64,000 bases of DNA, taken from Ruegeria sp. Ofav3-42 (lineage in GTDB: Bacteria > Pseudomonadota > Alphaproteobacteria > Rhodobacterales > Rhodobacteraceae). Under the pieces are notes generated by a model. It saw nothing but the letters and a program-made list of their open reading frames with translations, was not told the DNA's origin and searched no databases. The position numbers and the translations under genes are program-made. Below are positions 35,270 through 44,411 of the stretch, one piece after another (the stretch's first letter is position 1; every line of letters starts with the position of its first letter). The stretch is taken from the NCBI RefSeq assembly GCF_022347725.1, contig NZ_JAKRGB010000017.1, positions 1-64,000 of the forward strand, given 5' to 3'.

Positions 35270-36475
35270 TTACACGCGCTCTATGATGATCGCGGCCCCC
35301 TGCCCGACACCCACACACATAGTACATAGCGCGTATCGCCCACCCGTCCGGCGGAGTTGATAGGCGGCAGTCATCACCAGTCGTGCGCCAGACATGCCCA
35401 GCGGATGTCCCAGGGCAATCGCGCCACCATTGGGGTTCACATGAGGCGCATCGTCGGGCACGCCAAGTTCGCGCAATGATGCTAGCCCCTGAGAAGCAAA
35501 TGCCTCGTTCAGTTCTATGACATCCATCTGCTCGACGCGCAGCCCGGCGCGTGCAAGCACCTTGCGCGTCGCGGGGACAGGGCCAATGCCCATGAGGCGC
35601 GGTTCAACGCCAGCGACTGACATACCTATGACGCGTGCCAGCGGTGTCAGACCGTTGCGGATAGCAGCAGCCTCGTTTGCCAGCAAAATGGCCGCGGCTC
35701 CGTCATTGACGCCCGAGGCGTTGCCCGCAGTTACCGTTTTGTCGGGTCCGTTTATGCTGCGCAGACCGGACAGTTTTTCCAGACTTGTTCCGGGCCGGGG
35801 ATGTTCGTCCTCTTCCACGACAATCCCTTCACCCTTGCGTTGCAGAATCGTGACTTTGGTGATCTCGTCCCGGAAAAAACCTCTTTCCTGCGCAGCAACC
35901 CAACGCCTCTGGCTTCGAGCGGCAAAGGCATCCTGATCGGCACGGCTGATACCATAGTGCTCTGCCACGTTGTCAGCAGTCTGCGGCATCGAGTCGGTGC
36001 CGTACATGTCTTCCATCGCCGGGTTTACAAAGCGCCAGCCGATGGTCGTGTCATAAACCGCATTGGCCCGTGAAAAGGCGCTGCTGGCCTTGGGCATCAC
36101 AAATGGCGCCCGGGACATGCTTTCCACGCCCCCTGCAATTGCCAGATCATAATCACCGGACCGGATCGCACGGGCCGCCATGCCCACCGCGTCCATGCCC
36201 GATGCACAAAGCCGGTTGATCGTCGTACCCGGCACCTCCACCGGCAACCCGGCCAACAGCGCTGCCATCCGTGCGACGTTGCGGTTGCTTTCGCCCGCCT
36301 GGTTCGCGTCCCCAAGGATAACGTCATCCAACGCCGCCCAATCCACCTGCAGATTCCGCTCGACCAAAGATGCGATCGGAATCGCGGCCAGATCATCGGT
36401 GCGCACTTGCGACAGCGCGCCGCCATACCGGCCGATCGGGGTGCGTTGTGCGTCACAGATAAATGCGTTGGTCAT
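35270..36475 (-). CDS. Thiolase, 3-oxoadipyl-CoA thiolase type
   Basis: A 401-residue thiolase with all catalytic residues: Cys90 in NRLCASGMDAV, His357 in GGAIALGHPLG and Cys387 in CTMCVGVGQG. The pattern, including GDANQAGEDNRNVARM-like GESNRNVARM, is that of PcaF/PaaJ 3-oxoadipyl-CoA thiolases. Last gene of a seven-gene transcription unit (livJHMGF, thioesterase, thiolase). In the proposed pathway it would release acetyl-CoA from the C6 or longer 3-oxoacyl-CoA made after ring opening of the dearomatised 2-aminobenzoyl-CoA. A general beta-ketoadipate role is the alternative. Confidence 0.85.
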   Translation of the reverse strand: MTNAFICDAQRTPIGRYGGALSQVRTDDLAAIPIASLVERNLQVDWAALDDVILGDANQAGESNRNVARMAALLAGLPVEVPGTTINRLCASGMDAVGMAARAIRSGDYDLAIAGGVESMSRAPFVMPKASSAFSRANAVYDTTIGWRFVNPAMEDMYGTDSMPQTADNVAEHYGISRADQDAFAARSQRRWVAAQERGFFRDEITKVTILQRKGEGIVVEEDEHPRPGTSLEKLSGLRSINGPDKTVTAGNASGVNDGAAAILLANEAAAIRNGLTPLARVIGMSVAGVEPRLMGIGPVPATRKVLARAGLRVEQMDVIELNEAFASQGLASLRELGVPDDAPHVNPNGGAIALGHPLGMSGARLVMTAAYQLRRTGGRYALCTMCVGVGQGAAIIIERV

Positions 36476-36517
36476 TACTCAGCTCAGCTCTTTAATATGC
36501 GTGACAGGGTGTTTACC

Positions 36518-36919
36518 TCACCGGTTCAGGAAACGGTCGACCTTGTGGCGAACCTGTTCCGGCCACGGTTGCGGTCGCCCCTTCTCGCTTACGAACACCA
36601 AGGTCGATTTTGTCTCGAACCTCGTTTCACCGCCACATTCCGCTCGAAGCGCAATACCCATGGATGTGCGGCCCAGATTGGTGACCTGCAGTTCGATGGT
36701 CAGCTCTTCGCCCAACCTGCACGGAGCCAGGAAAGTGGTCGAAGTTTCGGCGGTTGGGACTGCTCCATCCCGGTGAATCTCAGAGAATGGAAAGGCCAGT
36801 TCTCGTTCGAAGAAAGCCTCGACACAGTCATTTATCATTTCGAAAAACCGCGGGTAAAAGACGATTCCTGCCGGATCACAGTGCCTGAACAGAATTTTCT
36901 GCGGAAAGACAAAAGTCAT
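36518..36919 (-). CDS. Hotdog-fold acyl-CoA thioesterase (4-hydroxybenzoyl-CoA thioesterase type)
   Basis: A 133-residue hotdog protein. The motif HCDPAGIVFYPRFFEMIND has the catalytic Asp of 4-hydroxybenzoyl-CoA thioesterase and YbgC-like enzymes. ATG 36919 lies two bases after the livF stop, so it is translationally linked. In an anthranilate-CoA pathway it would plausibly rescue CoA from trapped aromatic or dead-end thioesters, such as excess 2-aminobenzoyl-CoA. That use is inference. Confidence 0.82.
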   Translation of the reverse strand: MTFVFPQKILFRHCDPAGIVFYPRFFEMINDCVEAFFERELAFPFSEIHRDGAVPTAETSTTFLAPCRLGEELTIELQVTNLGRTSMGIALRAECGGETRFETKSTLVFVSEKGRPQPWPEQVRHKVDRFLNR

Positions 36920-36921
36920 GC

Positions 36922-37611
36922 TCAAACCCCAAGATACTTGTCTGTAACTTCCGGAGTAAGCGAACCAAAGTCTCCCACCCAGACCGATCTGCCCTTTTCA
37001 AGAATGACGGCTTTGTCGGCAACTGCGGACAATTCCTTGAGGGATTTGTCCACAACAATAATCGCCATACCCGTTTCAGCTTTCAGCTTAGATATCGCCG
37101 CCCAGATTTCCTGCCGAACAACCGGCGCAAGACCCTCGGTTGCCTCATCCAGCACCAGAAGGCGGGGGTTGGTCATCAGCGCCCGACCAATGGCCAGCAT
37201 TTGCTGTTCACCGCCCGACAGGGTGCCAGCGGTCTGGTCCCTGCGCTCACGCAGTCTGGGAAACAGCCGGGCGACACGGGCAAAATCCCATTCACCCGGT
37301 CGCGCAGCGGCGATCAGATTTTCATAGACCGTCAGATCGGTGAAGCATCGGCGCCCTTCCGGCACCAGCCCCACCCCCATGCGGGCAACCTTATGGGGTG
37401 GCAACCGCGTAATGTCCTCACCGTTGAACAGGACCGAACCGCCGCGGTTTTTCAGCAATCGGCAAATAACCTTGATCGTCGTCGACTTCCCCATCCCGTT
37501 GCGGCCCATCAGTGCGACAAGCTCGCCATCTTCGACTGAAATATGGACGTCAAACAGCGCTTGAGAGGGTCCGTAAAAGGCAGATACATGGGCCATTTTC
37601 AAAAGGCTCAT
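36922..37611 (-). CDS. livF: ABC importer ATPase, LivF type
   Basis: A 229-residue ATPase with Walker A GRNGMGKST, ABC signature LSGGEQQMLAIGRAL and Walker B LLVLDEATEGLAP. Together with the LivG ATPase it powers a HAAT-family (branched-chain amino acid type) importer. It overlaps the livG stop by four bases. Substrate probably aromatic, by context. Confidence 0.88.
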   Translation of the reverse strand: MSLLKMAHVSAFYGPSQALFDVHISVEDGELVALMGRNGMGKSTTIKVICRLLKNRGGSVLFNGEDITRLPPHKVARMGVGLVPEGRRCFTDLTVYENLIAAARPGEWDFARVARLFPRLRERRDQTAGTLSGGEQQMLAIGRALMTNPRLLVLDEATEGLAPVVRQEIWAAISKLKAETGMAIIVVDKSLKELSAVADKAVILEKGRSVWVGDFGSLTPEVTDKYLGV

Positions 37612-38363
37612 CCTGCGTCCTCCTCGCCCAGATAGGCAGTGCGCACGGTTGGATTGGACCGAATTTCCGCGACCGAACCCGATGCTATGATTTCGCCGTA
37701 AACCAGCACGCTAACCCGGTCAGCCAAGGTGAAGACGGCATCCATGTCATGTTCAACCAACAGGATCGGCGCTTTGCTCCGCAATCCGTCAAGGAACCCG
37801 ATCAGCCGTTGCGAGCCTTCAAGCCCAAGCCCCGCCATAGGTTCGTCCATCAAAAAGGCCTTGGGTTCCAGCGTCAGGGCGACCGCAACCTCAAGCTGAC
37901 GCCGCTGGCCATGAGACAGATCAGACGTTCTGAAGGCACGAAACTCCGCTAGCCCGACCTGCTCCAGCGCGTTTTCGGCGGCCTGAACCAACTTTTTATC
38001 TTTCATGACCGGTCTGAAGAACCGGAACACGTCGCCTCGGTGGCCCAGCGCGCCTAGAACCGTGTTTTGCAGAACGGTGTAATCCATGGCCAACGACGAG
38101 ATCTGAAAAGTTCGCCCCATGCCCAGCCGGGCACGCGCAGCCGTAGACAGGGGGCTTACGTCCGTCCCATCAAAATAGACGCTGCCCTCGTCCGGTTGCA
38201 GCCCTCCGGCGATTTGTTTGATCAGCGTCGACTTACCCGCGCCGTTTGGGCCGATCAGAGCGTGGATTTCACCTGTACGCAGATCGAGGCTGATGCTCTT
38301 GCTTGCAACGAGGCCGCCAAATCTTTTGGTCAGGCCACGTACGTCCAGAACCGGCTCAGTCAT
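37608..38363 (-). CDS. livG: ABC importer ATPase, LivG type
   Basis: A 251-residue ATPase: Walker A GPNGAGKST, signature DLSHGQRRQLEVAVAL (with SHGQ in place of SGGQ, common in LivG), Walker B AFLMDEPMAGLG, and the C-terminal LivG extension ending RTAYLGEEDAG. It overlaps livM by eight bases upstream and livF by four downstream. Confidence 0.88.
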   Translation of the reverse strand: MTEPVLDVRGLTKRFGGLVASKSISLDLRTGEIHALIGPNGAGKSTLIKQIAGGLQPDEGSVYFDGTDVSPLSTAARARLGMGRTFQISSLAMDYTVLQNTVLGALGHRGDVFRFFRPVMKDKKLVQAAENALEQVGLAEFRAFRTSDLSHGQRRQLEVAVALTLEPKAFLMDEPMAGLGLEGSQRLIGFLDGLRSKAPILLVEHDMDAVFTLADRVSVLVYGEIIASGSVAEIRSNPTVRTAYLGEEDAG

Positions 38364-39339
38364 GTGCGACCTCCCGGCCCGCGATCAGCCCGAACAACCC
38401 GCCCCGGGCAAACAGCACGACACCAAGCAGAATGGCACCCAGGTAGATGTGCCAATACTCGCTCAGACCGCCCAGACTGTGTTCGAGCAAAACGAACAGG
38501 GCCGCCCCGGCGACAGGCCCGAACACCCGGCCAACACCCCCGAGGATGACAAAAATCATGATTTCACCCGATGTCTGCCAGCTGAGCATGGATGGGCTGA
38601 CAAACCGGTTCAGATCGGCAAACAATGCACCGGCCAGCCCGGTGATCGCACCGGAAATTGTGAAGGCTGTCAGATAGAGGCGATAAGGCACCTGCCCCAC
38701 AGCCTGCACCCGGTCTTCATTTTGCCGCGCCGCCTGCAGCATCAACCCGAATGGCGATTTTTCGGCCCGATATACGCCATAGACCACTACCAGTAACAGC
38801 ACATAACAGATGATGAAGAACTGGATCGGATCCATGGTGTTCAGACCGGGGAACCCGTTCCGCACGTAAATCGACAGGCCATCTTCGCCACCATATGCAG
38901 ACCAGGAAATCGTAAAGTAGTATAGCATTTGCCCAAAGGCGAGCGTGATCATAATGAAGTAAACACCCGTCGTTCGCAGGCTCAATGCTCCGATAGCCAG
39001 CGCGGCCAGAGCGCTTACGACGATGGCAATCACCCAGATGATCATCATCGAGTTTGTGCCTTCGACCAAAACCGGCCATTCCAGCATCGGCGTGTAGGTC
39101 TGGGCATGATACGCCAGAATGCCCATGGCATAGCCGCCCAGACCAAAGAATGCCGCGTGGCCAAAGCTGACCAACCCACCAAAACCAAGCGCAAAATTCA
39201 GTCCGATACCCGCAATCGAGAAGATTACCGCGCGCGTGACCAGCGTGATCAAAAAGGGTTCGTCCGTAAACCATGCTACCGCAGGGATCACAACAAGCAG
39301 GATGAGAAGGCCGCCGTTCAGCAAGAATTCCCGTTTCAT
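38356..39339 (-). CDS. livM: ABC importer permease, LivM type
   Basis: A 327-residue permease with about ten membrane helices and the family start GLNFALGFGGLVSFGHAAFFGLGGYAMG-like region (positions about 37-65), plus GGVGRVFGPVAGAALFVLLE near the C-terminus. ATG 39339 is selected over an open upstream extension because it has a GGAGGGG site and starts just after the livH stop. Confidence 0.87.
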   Translation of the reverse strand: MKREFLLNGGLLILLVVIPAVAWFTDEPFLITLVTRAVIFSIAGIGLNFALGFGGLVSFGHAAFFGLGGYAMGILAYHAQTYTPMLEWPVLVEGTNSMMIIWVIAIVVSALAALAIGALSLRTTGVYFIMITLAFGQMLYYFTISWSAYGGEDGLSIYVRNGFPGLNTMDPIQFFIICYVLLLVVVYGVYRAEKSPFGLMLQAARQNEDRVQAVGQVPYRLYLTAFTISGAITGLAGALFADLNRFVSPSMLSWQTSGEIMIFVILGGVGRVFGPVAGAALFVLLEHSLGGLSEYWHIYLGAILLGVVLFARGGLFGLIAGREVAHD

Positions 39340-39340
39340 T

Positions 39341-40258
39341 TCATACCCCTCCAAACAGCCCTTTGGGCCGAACCAGAAGGACGCCCGCCATGAGGATGTA
39401 AATTGACATTGAGGCCAGCGACGACCCGACCGAAGTTGCGGCTGAAGGAGACAGGAACAGTGCAAACAGTTTTGGCAGCAGGAAGCCCCCCAGTGTGTCC
39501 GTGAGGCCGACCAGAATTGCGCCGATCAATGCGCCTTTGATCGAACCGATCCCGCCGATCACGATGACGACAAACGCCAGGATCAGAACCGGTTCGCCCA
39601 TGCCCACCTGCACAGATTGAATTGCGCCAATCAGCGCTCCGGCCAACCCCGCAAGAGCTGCGCCGAGCGCGAAAACCAATGTGTAGAGGCTGGAGATATC
39701 GATTCCCAATGCGCCGATCATTTCCCGGTCATTCTCTCCGGCCCGGATGCGGATACCAATCCGGGTTTTGGCGATCATCCAGAACAGCCCGGCCGCGACG
39801 GCCAATCCAACCACGATGAGGCTGAGGCGATAGCGGGAATACTCGATACCAAACGGTAGAGAAACAGAGCCCGACAGGTAGTCGGGCGGGTCAAGGAACA
39901 GGGGAAATGACCCAAACACCCAGCGTGTGCCTTCTGAAAAGATCAAGATCAGCGCAAATGTGGCCAGAACCTGATCCAGATGATCGCGATCATAGAGCCT
40001 GCGGATGACGGTGGTTTCGACCACGACCCCGGCGGCAGCCGCAGCAGCCAGACTTGCAATGAGTGCGAGCAGAAACGAACCCGTCGCGGCCGCAACCGCT
40101 GCGGCGGCAAAAGCCCCGATCATGTAAAGCGATCCGTGGACGAGGTTGATCAACCCCATAACCCCGAAGATCAGTGTCAGGCCAGCGGCCATAAGGAACA
40201 ACATAACGCCAAACTGCAAACCGTTAAGCGTTTGTTCCACCAAGAGAATCCAGGACAT
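39341..40258 (-). CDS. livH: ABC importer permease, LivH type
   Basis: A 305-residue permease. NGLQFGVMLFLMAAGLTLIF and GVMGLINLVHGSLYMIGAF at the N-terminus are the LivH signature; a central periplasmic loop follows and VVIGGIGSIKGALIGAILVG lies late in the protein. It forms the membrane channel with LivM. It is separated from livJ by a strong hairpin. Confidence 0.88.
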   Translation of the reverse strand: MSWILLVEQTLNGLQFGVMLFLMAAGLTLIFGVMGLINLVHGSLYMIGAFAAAAVAAATGSFLLALIASLAAAAAAGVVVETTVIRRLYDRDHLDQVLATFALILIFSEGTRWVFGSFPLFLDPPDYLSGSVSLPFGIEYSRYRLSLIVVGLAVAAGLFWMIAKTRIGIRIRAGENDREMIGALGIDISSLYTLVFALGAALAGLAGALIGAIQSVQVGMGEPVLILAFVVIVIGGIGSIKGALIGAILVGLTDTLGGFLLPKLFALFLSPSAATSVGSSLASMSIYILMAGVLLVRPKGLFGGV

Positions 40259-40278
40259 ACTTACCCCTGTTTCAGCAC

Positions 40279-40310
40279 AAGCCCGCCCGTCCTCTCGAAC
40301 GGGCGGGCTT
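40279..40310 (-). terminator. Strong hairpin between livJ and livH
   Basis: AAGCCCGCCCGT and ACGGGCGGGCTT pair perfectly over 12 bp around an 8-base loop. There is no T tract. In binding-protein operons such a hairpin after the first gene commonly protects or limits transcription, so that the binding protein is made in excess over the membrane parts; that is the likely role here. Confidence 0.7.
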
Positions 40311-40318
40311 AGGGCAAT

Positions 40319-41455
40319 TTACATCTGGCATTCGGCGGCATAGGCGTCGCCGCGATCTTCAAGACCTACCGAAATGATGCGGTTGGTGTAGACGTCACCT
40401 TCCTTGATCACCTCGCGGACATAGATGTCCTGAATCGGGTGATGGTTGGGGCCAAACTCAAAGTCGCCGCGGGTGGAGGAGAAGTTGGCCGCTTTCAGCG
40501 CTTCCCGGAACGCGTCCTGATCGGTGACATCGGCCGAGTCCATCGCTGACATCAACAGGTTCGCGGTATCAAATCCCTGGCTGGCATACAGCGAAGGCAG
40601 CCTGCCATACTTAGCCTGAAAGCTTTCGACAAACGCGGCATTGGTTGGGTTATCAATGTCTTTCGACCACTGCGATGTGTTGTGGACACCCAGTGCAGCA
40701 TCACCTACGGCCTGCAGAATTCCCTGATCAAAGCTGAACGCGGGGCCGACAACCGGCAGGTCAACACCACTGTCGGCATATTGCTTCAGGAAAGAGATCC
40801 CCATTCCCCCCGGAAGGAAAAAGAACACACTGTCCGCGTCCGAAGCGCGGATCTGAGCAATCTCGCTCGCATAGTCAGTCTGACCCAGCTTGGTGTAAAT
40901 CTCGCCGGCCACGTCACCTTCATAAAACCGCTTGAAGCCCGCTAGCGCATCTTTCCCGGCAGGGTAGTTCGGCGCAAGGATGAAGGTTTTTTCGTAGCCC
41001 GTCGAATTTGCATGGGCGCCCGCTGCTTCGTGCAGATTGTCATTCTGCCACGCGACATTGAAGTAGTTCTGGTGGCATCCGCGCCCCGCAAGAGGCGAAG
41101 GACCGGCGTTGGGCGAAAGATAGAACTTGCCTTGCGCCACCGCTCCGGGCACCACGGCCATTGCCAGGTTGGACCAGATGATGCCCGTCAGGACGTCGAC
41201 CTTCTCGGATTGGATCAGCTTGTCCGCAAGCTGAACCGCAATATCCGGTTTGCGCTGGTCGTCTTCAACAACAACTTCAATATCGTCCCGGCCGGATTGC
41301 TCGACAGCCAGTACAAACCCGTCGCGCACATCAATCCCCAGTCCGGCTCCGCCACCCGACAAAGTTGTTATCATCCCGACCTTCAGGCCCTCGGCCTGGG
41401 CTCCGGTGGCCAGAGCGGCTGTGCATATCGCTGCAAGCAACGGTTTTAGTGACAT
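40319..41455 (-). CDS. livJ: ABC importer periplasmic binding protein, LivJ type
   Basis: A 378-residue secreted protein with signal peptide 1-21 (cleavage after ATGAQA) and the type I periplasmic binding fold: KVGMITTLSGGGAGLGIDVR at the start and IGSPN-like AGPSPLAGRGCHQNYFNVAW, where liganding residues usually lie. Relatives of this subtype are found in aromatic catabolic clusters. Its location in an operon with thioesterase and thiolase, beside kyn/abm genes, suggests tryptophan, kynurenine or anthranilate as ligand. That is inference; an aliphatic amino acid cannot be excluded. Confidence 0.82.
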   Translation of the reverse strand: MSLKPLLAAICTAALATGAQAEGLKVGMITTLSGGGAGLGIDVRDGFVLAVEQSGRDDIEVVVEDDQRKPDIAVQLADKLIQSEKVDVLTGIIWSNLAMAVVPGAVAQGKFYLSPNAGPSPLAGRGCHQNYFNVAWQNDNLHEAAGAHANSTGYEKTFILAPNYPAGKDALAGFKRFYEGDVAGEIYTKLGQTDYASEIAQIRASDADSVFFFLPGGMGISFLKQYADSGVDLPVVGPAFSFDQGILQAVGDAALGVHNTSQWSKDIDNPTNAAFVESFQAKYGRLPSLYASQGFDTANLLMSAMDSADVTDQDAFREALKAANFSSTRGDFEFGPNHHPIQDIYVREVIKEGDVYTNRIISVGLEDRGDAYAAECQM

Positions 41456-41758
41456 GATGATCTCCCAGTTTTTTGTTTGGCTTGCTCTGAAGGTGAGCGT
41501 TGTCAGCGTCCGCCCGATCCCGGCAATGTCAAGAAGGCTTTAGTCTATAAGCCTCCCAATCTCTCTCTTCGGGGGTTTGCAGCTTGCACAGCAGGTCAAT
41601 CGCCCTGCCTGCAGGGTGGACTTCGGAGTGAATTTTGCGGAGATATCTCTCATGCTTCACTTGATTTGACTGTTCAGGGCATATTGAGCCCCTGTCCCCC
41701 GATTTATTGGCCAAAGATGCATCTGGCATGCACAGATGTACCCGAAATACTGATAATG
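41456..41758. other. Upstream region of livJ
   Basis: Roughly 300 bases with no protein-like frame. It contains the livJ promoter and possibly an untranslated leader; the palindromic sites begin at 41759. Confidence 0.35.
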
Positions 41759-41785
41759 TTCAAGCTTAAAGCTTCAAGCTTGAAG
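41759..41785. promoter_or_regulatory. Tandem palindromic operator, site A
   Basis: TTCAAGCTTAAAG (41759-41771) is followed directly by the perfect 14-bp palindrome CTTCAAGCTTGAAG (41772-41785). The 12-bp core TTCAAGCTTGAA recurs at 45298-45309. Dimeric MarR proteins bind palindromes of about this size, and marR begins 178 bases downstream. Confidence 0.6.
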
Positions 41786-41874
41786 AAGTGTAGCTTTTAT
41801 TTCAGGGGGACGTGACCAGAAAGCATCGCAACGCGAAACACGTCAGAGCTTGACTGCAAAAACAATCTACAATG

Positions 41875-41888
41875 CTTTAAGTTTAAAG
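41875..41888. promoter_or_regulatory. Palindromic operator, site B
   Basis: CTTTAAGTTTAAAG is a near-palindrome 75 bases before marR. Its complement CTTTAAACTTAAAG matches CTTTAAACTTAAAT at 45283-45296 except for the last base. Probably the autoregulatory operator. Confidence 0.55.
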
Positions 41889-41962
41889 AAACATCATCTA
41901 AGATCAGCTTTGCAATGCGACTTCGTTTTGCATGACTTTCTTGAAATGGGGCCTTCCGGTCA

Positions 41963-42406
41963 ATGAGTGACAAAGATGAACTGGCAAGAAGGCGTCTCAG
42001 AGCCTGGATCAGGCTCCTGCGAGCGACGCGCGCGACCGAGAACCACTTGCGGGAATTCCTAAGAACGCAACACGACACGACGTTGCCGCGTTTCGATGTT
42101 GCGGCGGCGTTGTATCGTCACAACAAGCCGATGAAGATGAGCGAGCTTGGAAAGCTGTTGCTGGTGTCAAACGGGAATGTCACGGCGATCGTTGAGCGGA
42201 TGGAAAGTGACGGGCTGGCCAAACGTTGGCAGAGCCCGGATGACCGTCGAAGCGTGCTTGTGGCGCTTACGGATTCCGGGCGGAACAAGTTTGAAGATAT
42301 GGCGCGCGCGCATGAGGCCGAGGTCAATGCGCTGTTCAGCGGCCTCGATGACAGCGATCTGGACATGGTTCGGGACCTCTTACACAAGGTCGAGCGTGAT
42401 CACTGA
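41963..42406 (+). CDS. MarR-family regulator of the anthranilate cluster
   Basis: A 147-residue winged-helix protein of the MarR family, with KMSELGKLLLVSNGNVTAIV as the recognition region and MESDGLAKRWQSPDDRRSVL as the wing. MarR regulators of aromatic-CoA pathways typically repress and are released by the aryl-CoA, so 2-aminobenzoyl-CoA is a candidate ligand. The gene diverges from livJ and is convergent with the hydratase/dehydrogenase gene. Shared palindromes in front of livJ/marR and abm support a common regulon. Ligand and repression are inference. Confidence 0.83.
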   Translation: MSDKDELARRRLRAWIRLLRATRATENHLREFLRTQHDTTLPRFDVAAALYRHNKPMKMSELGKLLLVSNGNVTAIVERMESDGLAKRWQSPDDRRSVLVALTDSGRNKFEDMARAHEAEVNALFSGLDDSDLDMVRDLLHKVERDH

Positions 42407-42443
42407 CCAGCGCCAACGCTACGCTTTTGGGCAAACCATTCGC

Positions 42444-44411
42444 TTATGATCCGCTGGACTGCTGTGTTTCCGCGATAAACATGGGTCCCCCTTTCCATCT
42501 GGGGAATCCAAACGCATTCACCATGGCAACATCAATATCCTGCGCGCACCGGGCGATCCCTTCATCGAGAATGGCCTGCCCCTCGGCCTGCATACACTCA
42601 AGTATGCGGCCCATGATGTGTTCGGCGCTCATTTTCCGGCGAACGATCCCTTTGCGGCTGGACTCCGAAACAACCAGTTCTTCCACCTCGGGGTTGGGCG
42701 ATCGCTGTTTGCCGTCATAGATGTACCATCCCTGGCCGGTCTTTTGCCCAAACCAGCCTTGTTCACAAATCCTGTCCGCGATCTCGACATATCTCTGATC
42801 CGGATCGCGCGTTGCCGCCTGCCGTTTGCGCATTGCCCATGCGATGTCCAACCCCGCCAGATCCTGCATCTGAAAGACCCCCATCGGCAGGCCAAAATCG
42901 ACCATGGCGGCATCGATTTCCCAAGGCAGCGCGCCGTCTTCCAACATGTATTCACATTCACGACGATAGGACGACATTATTCGGTTGGCGATAAACCCGT
43001 CGCAAACGCCCGACGTGACGCAAACTTTACCAAGCTGTTTTCCAAACCCGATGCAACTTGCCAGAACCTTGTCCGACACCAGATCGGGCACAACGATTTC
43101 AAGCAGTTTCATGATATGTGCCGGAGAGAAGAAGTGCAGCCCGATCACCCGTTCCGGATGGCTGATGGATCGGGCGATTTCGTTCACATCCAGATAGGAC
43201 GTGTTGGTGGCGAGGATCGCATCGGGGCGGGTTACAGCGGCAAGGTCGGCAAAAACAGATTTCTTGACCTCCATCTCCTCAAACACTGCCTCAATCATCA
43301 AGTCCGCAGTCGCGAAGGCGGTGTAGCTGGTGGCCGATCGAAAGTTCTGCTCATGCAACTCATACCGGCTTTGGGAAATCAATCCGCGCTTCAGGCTCCC
43401 TGACAGGATGCCCATCACACGGTCCGCGCCCAGTTTGGCTGCGTTTTCGTCGCGTTCGGCCATAGTGACATTCATCCCCGCTAGAAGGCAGGCCGCCGCG
43501 ATCCCGGCGCCCATTGTTCCGCCACCAACAACGCCAACGGTTTTGATTTCCTTTTTCGCCAGCCCCTTCAGGCGGCTCAACCGACCCGCATCGCGTTCCG
43601 CAAAGAACATGTATCGCAACGCACGTGATTGCCGGGACTCCTTGAGCCAAAGAAAGGTCTCACGTTCCTGCTTCAGCGCGGCGTCAGGTGGCAGGTCCAG
43701 CGCAGCCATGACTGCGCGCGCAGCGGCCGCCGGAGACAGCTGGCCACGGGCCTTGTTTTCGATCTTCGCCGCCTTGCCCTCGAAAGCCTCCATATCCGAC
43801 GGCAAATTGACGGGGCGATCCAGAATCGAATGGTGATCGCCAGACGCAACCTTTTCGCTGGCAAGCTCCACCGCTGATTCCAAAAGGTCCTCCCCGGCCA
43901 GCGCATCAATTAGACCAGCTGTCACAGCTTGCTGCGCCTTGATGGGCTTGCCGCCGGATATCATGTCGAGCGCCAGTTCAGCCGGAACAAGGCGCGGCAA
44001 TTGCACAGTGCCTCCGGCGCCGGGGATCAGGCCCAGATTGACTTCGGGCAATCCAAGCAGCGCATCTTCCTTGGCGATACGCGTGTGACAGGCCATTGCC
44101 AGCTCCAGCCCGCCCCCTAAAACCGTTCCATGTAGCCCGGCGACCCATGGCTTTCTGGCAAGTTCAATGGCCCTGAGAACATCTGGCAACAGAGGCTCGA
44201 CAGGCGGCTTACCAAACTCATGCACATCCGCACCCGCGACAAACGTACGACCGGAACAAGCCAGCACAACGGCCTGCACGGTCGGGTCGTTATCGGTTTC
44301 GCGCAAGGCATCCAGCAAACCTTGCCGCACACTCTGACTGAGCGCGTTTACAGGCGGGTTGTTGATTGTCACGACCCCGATTGCGCCGCGTTTTGTAAGC
44401 GTGACCGTCAT
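42444..44411 (-). CDS. Bifunctional enoyl-CoA hydratase / 3-hydroxyacyl-CoA dehydrogenase
   Basis: A 655-residue FadB-like fusion. Residues 1-180 are a crotonase domain (SGRTFVAGADVHEF, HGTVLGGGLELAMACHTRIA, EVNLGLIPGAGGTVQLPRLV). Residues about 285-470 are the NAD-binding domain (VGVVGGGTMGAGIAAACLLA, NTSYLDVNEIARSISHPERV, GLHFFSPAHIMKLLEIV). The last part is the 3HCDH C-terminal domain in two copies. It works in beta-oxidation; here it would process the ring-opened acyl-CoA. The gene overlaps the formamidase stop by four bases (ATGA), so both come from one transcript starting at about 45235. Confidence 0.88.
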   Translation of the reverse strand: MTVTLTKRGAIGVVTINNPPVNALSQSVRQGLLDALRETDNDPTVQAVVLACSGRTFVAGADVHEFGKPPVEPLLPDVLRAIELARKPWVAGLHGTVLGGGLELAMACHTRIAKEDALLGLPEVNLGLIPGAGGTVQLPRLVPAELALDMISGGKPIKAQQAVTAGLIDALAGEDLLESAVELASEKVASGDHHSILDRPVNLPSDMEAFEGKAAKIENKARGQLSPAAAARAVMAALDLPPDAALKQERETFLWLKESRQSRALRYMFFAERDAGRLSRLKGLAKKEIKTVGVVGGGTMGAGIAAACLLAGMNVTMAERDENAAKLGADRVMGILSGSLKRGLISQSRYELHEQNFRSATSYTAFATADLMIEAVFEEMEVKKSVFADLAAVTRPDAILATNTSYLDVNEIARSISHPERVIGLHFFSPAHIMKLLEIVVPDLVSDKVLASCIGFGKQLGKVCVTSGVCDGFIANRIMSSYRRECEYMLEDGALPWEIDAAMVDFGLPMGVFQMQDLAGLDIAWAMRKRQAATRDPDQRYVEIADRICEQGWFGQKTGQGWYIYDGKQRSPNPEVEELVVSESSRKGIVRRKMSAEHIMGRILECMQAEGQAILDEGIARCAQDIDVAMVNAFGFPRWKGGPMFIAETQQSSGS

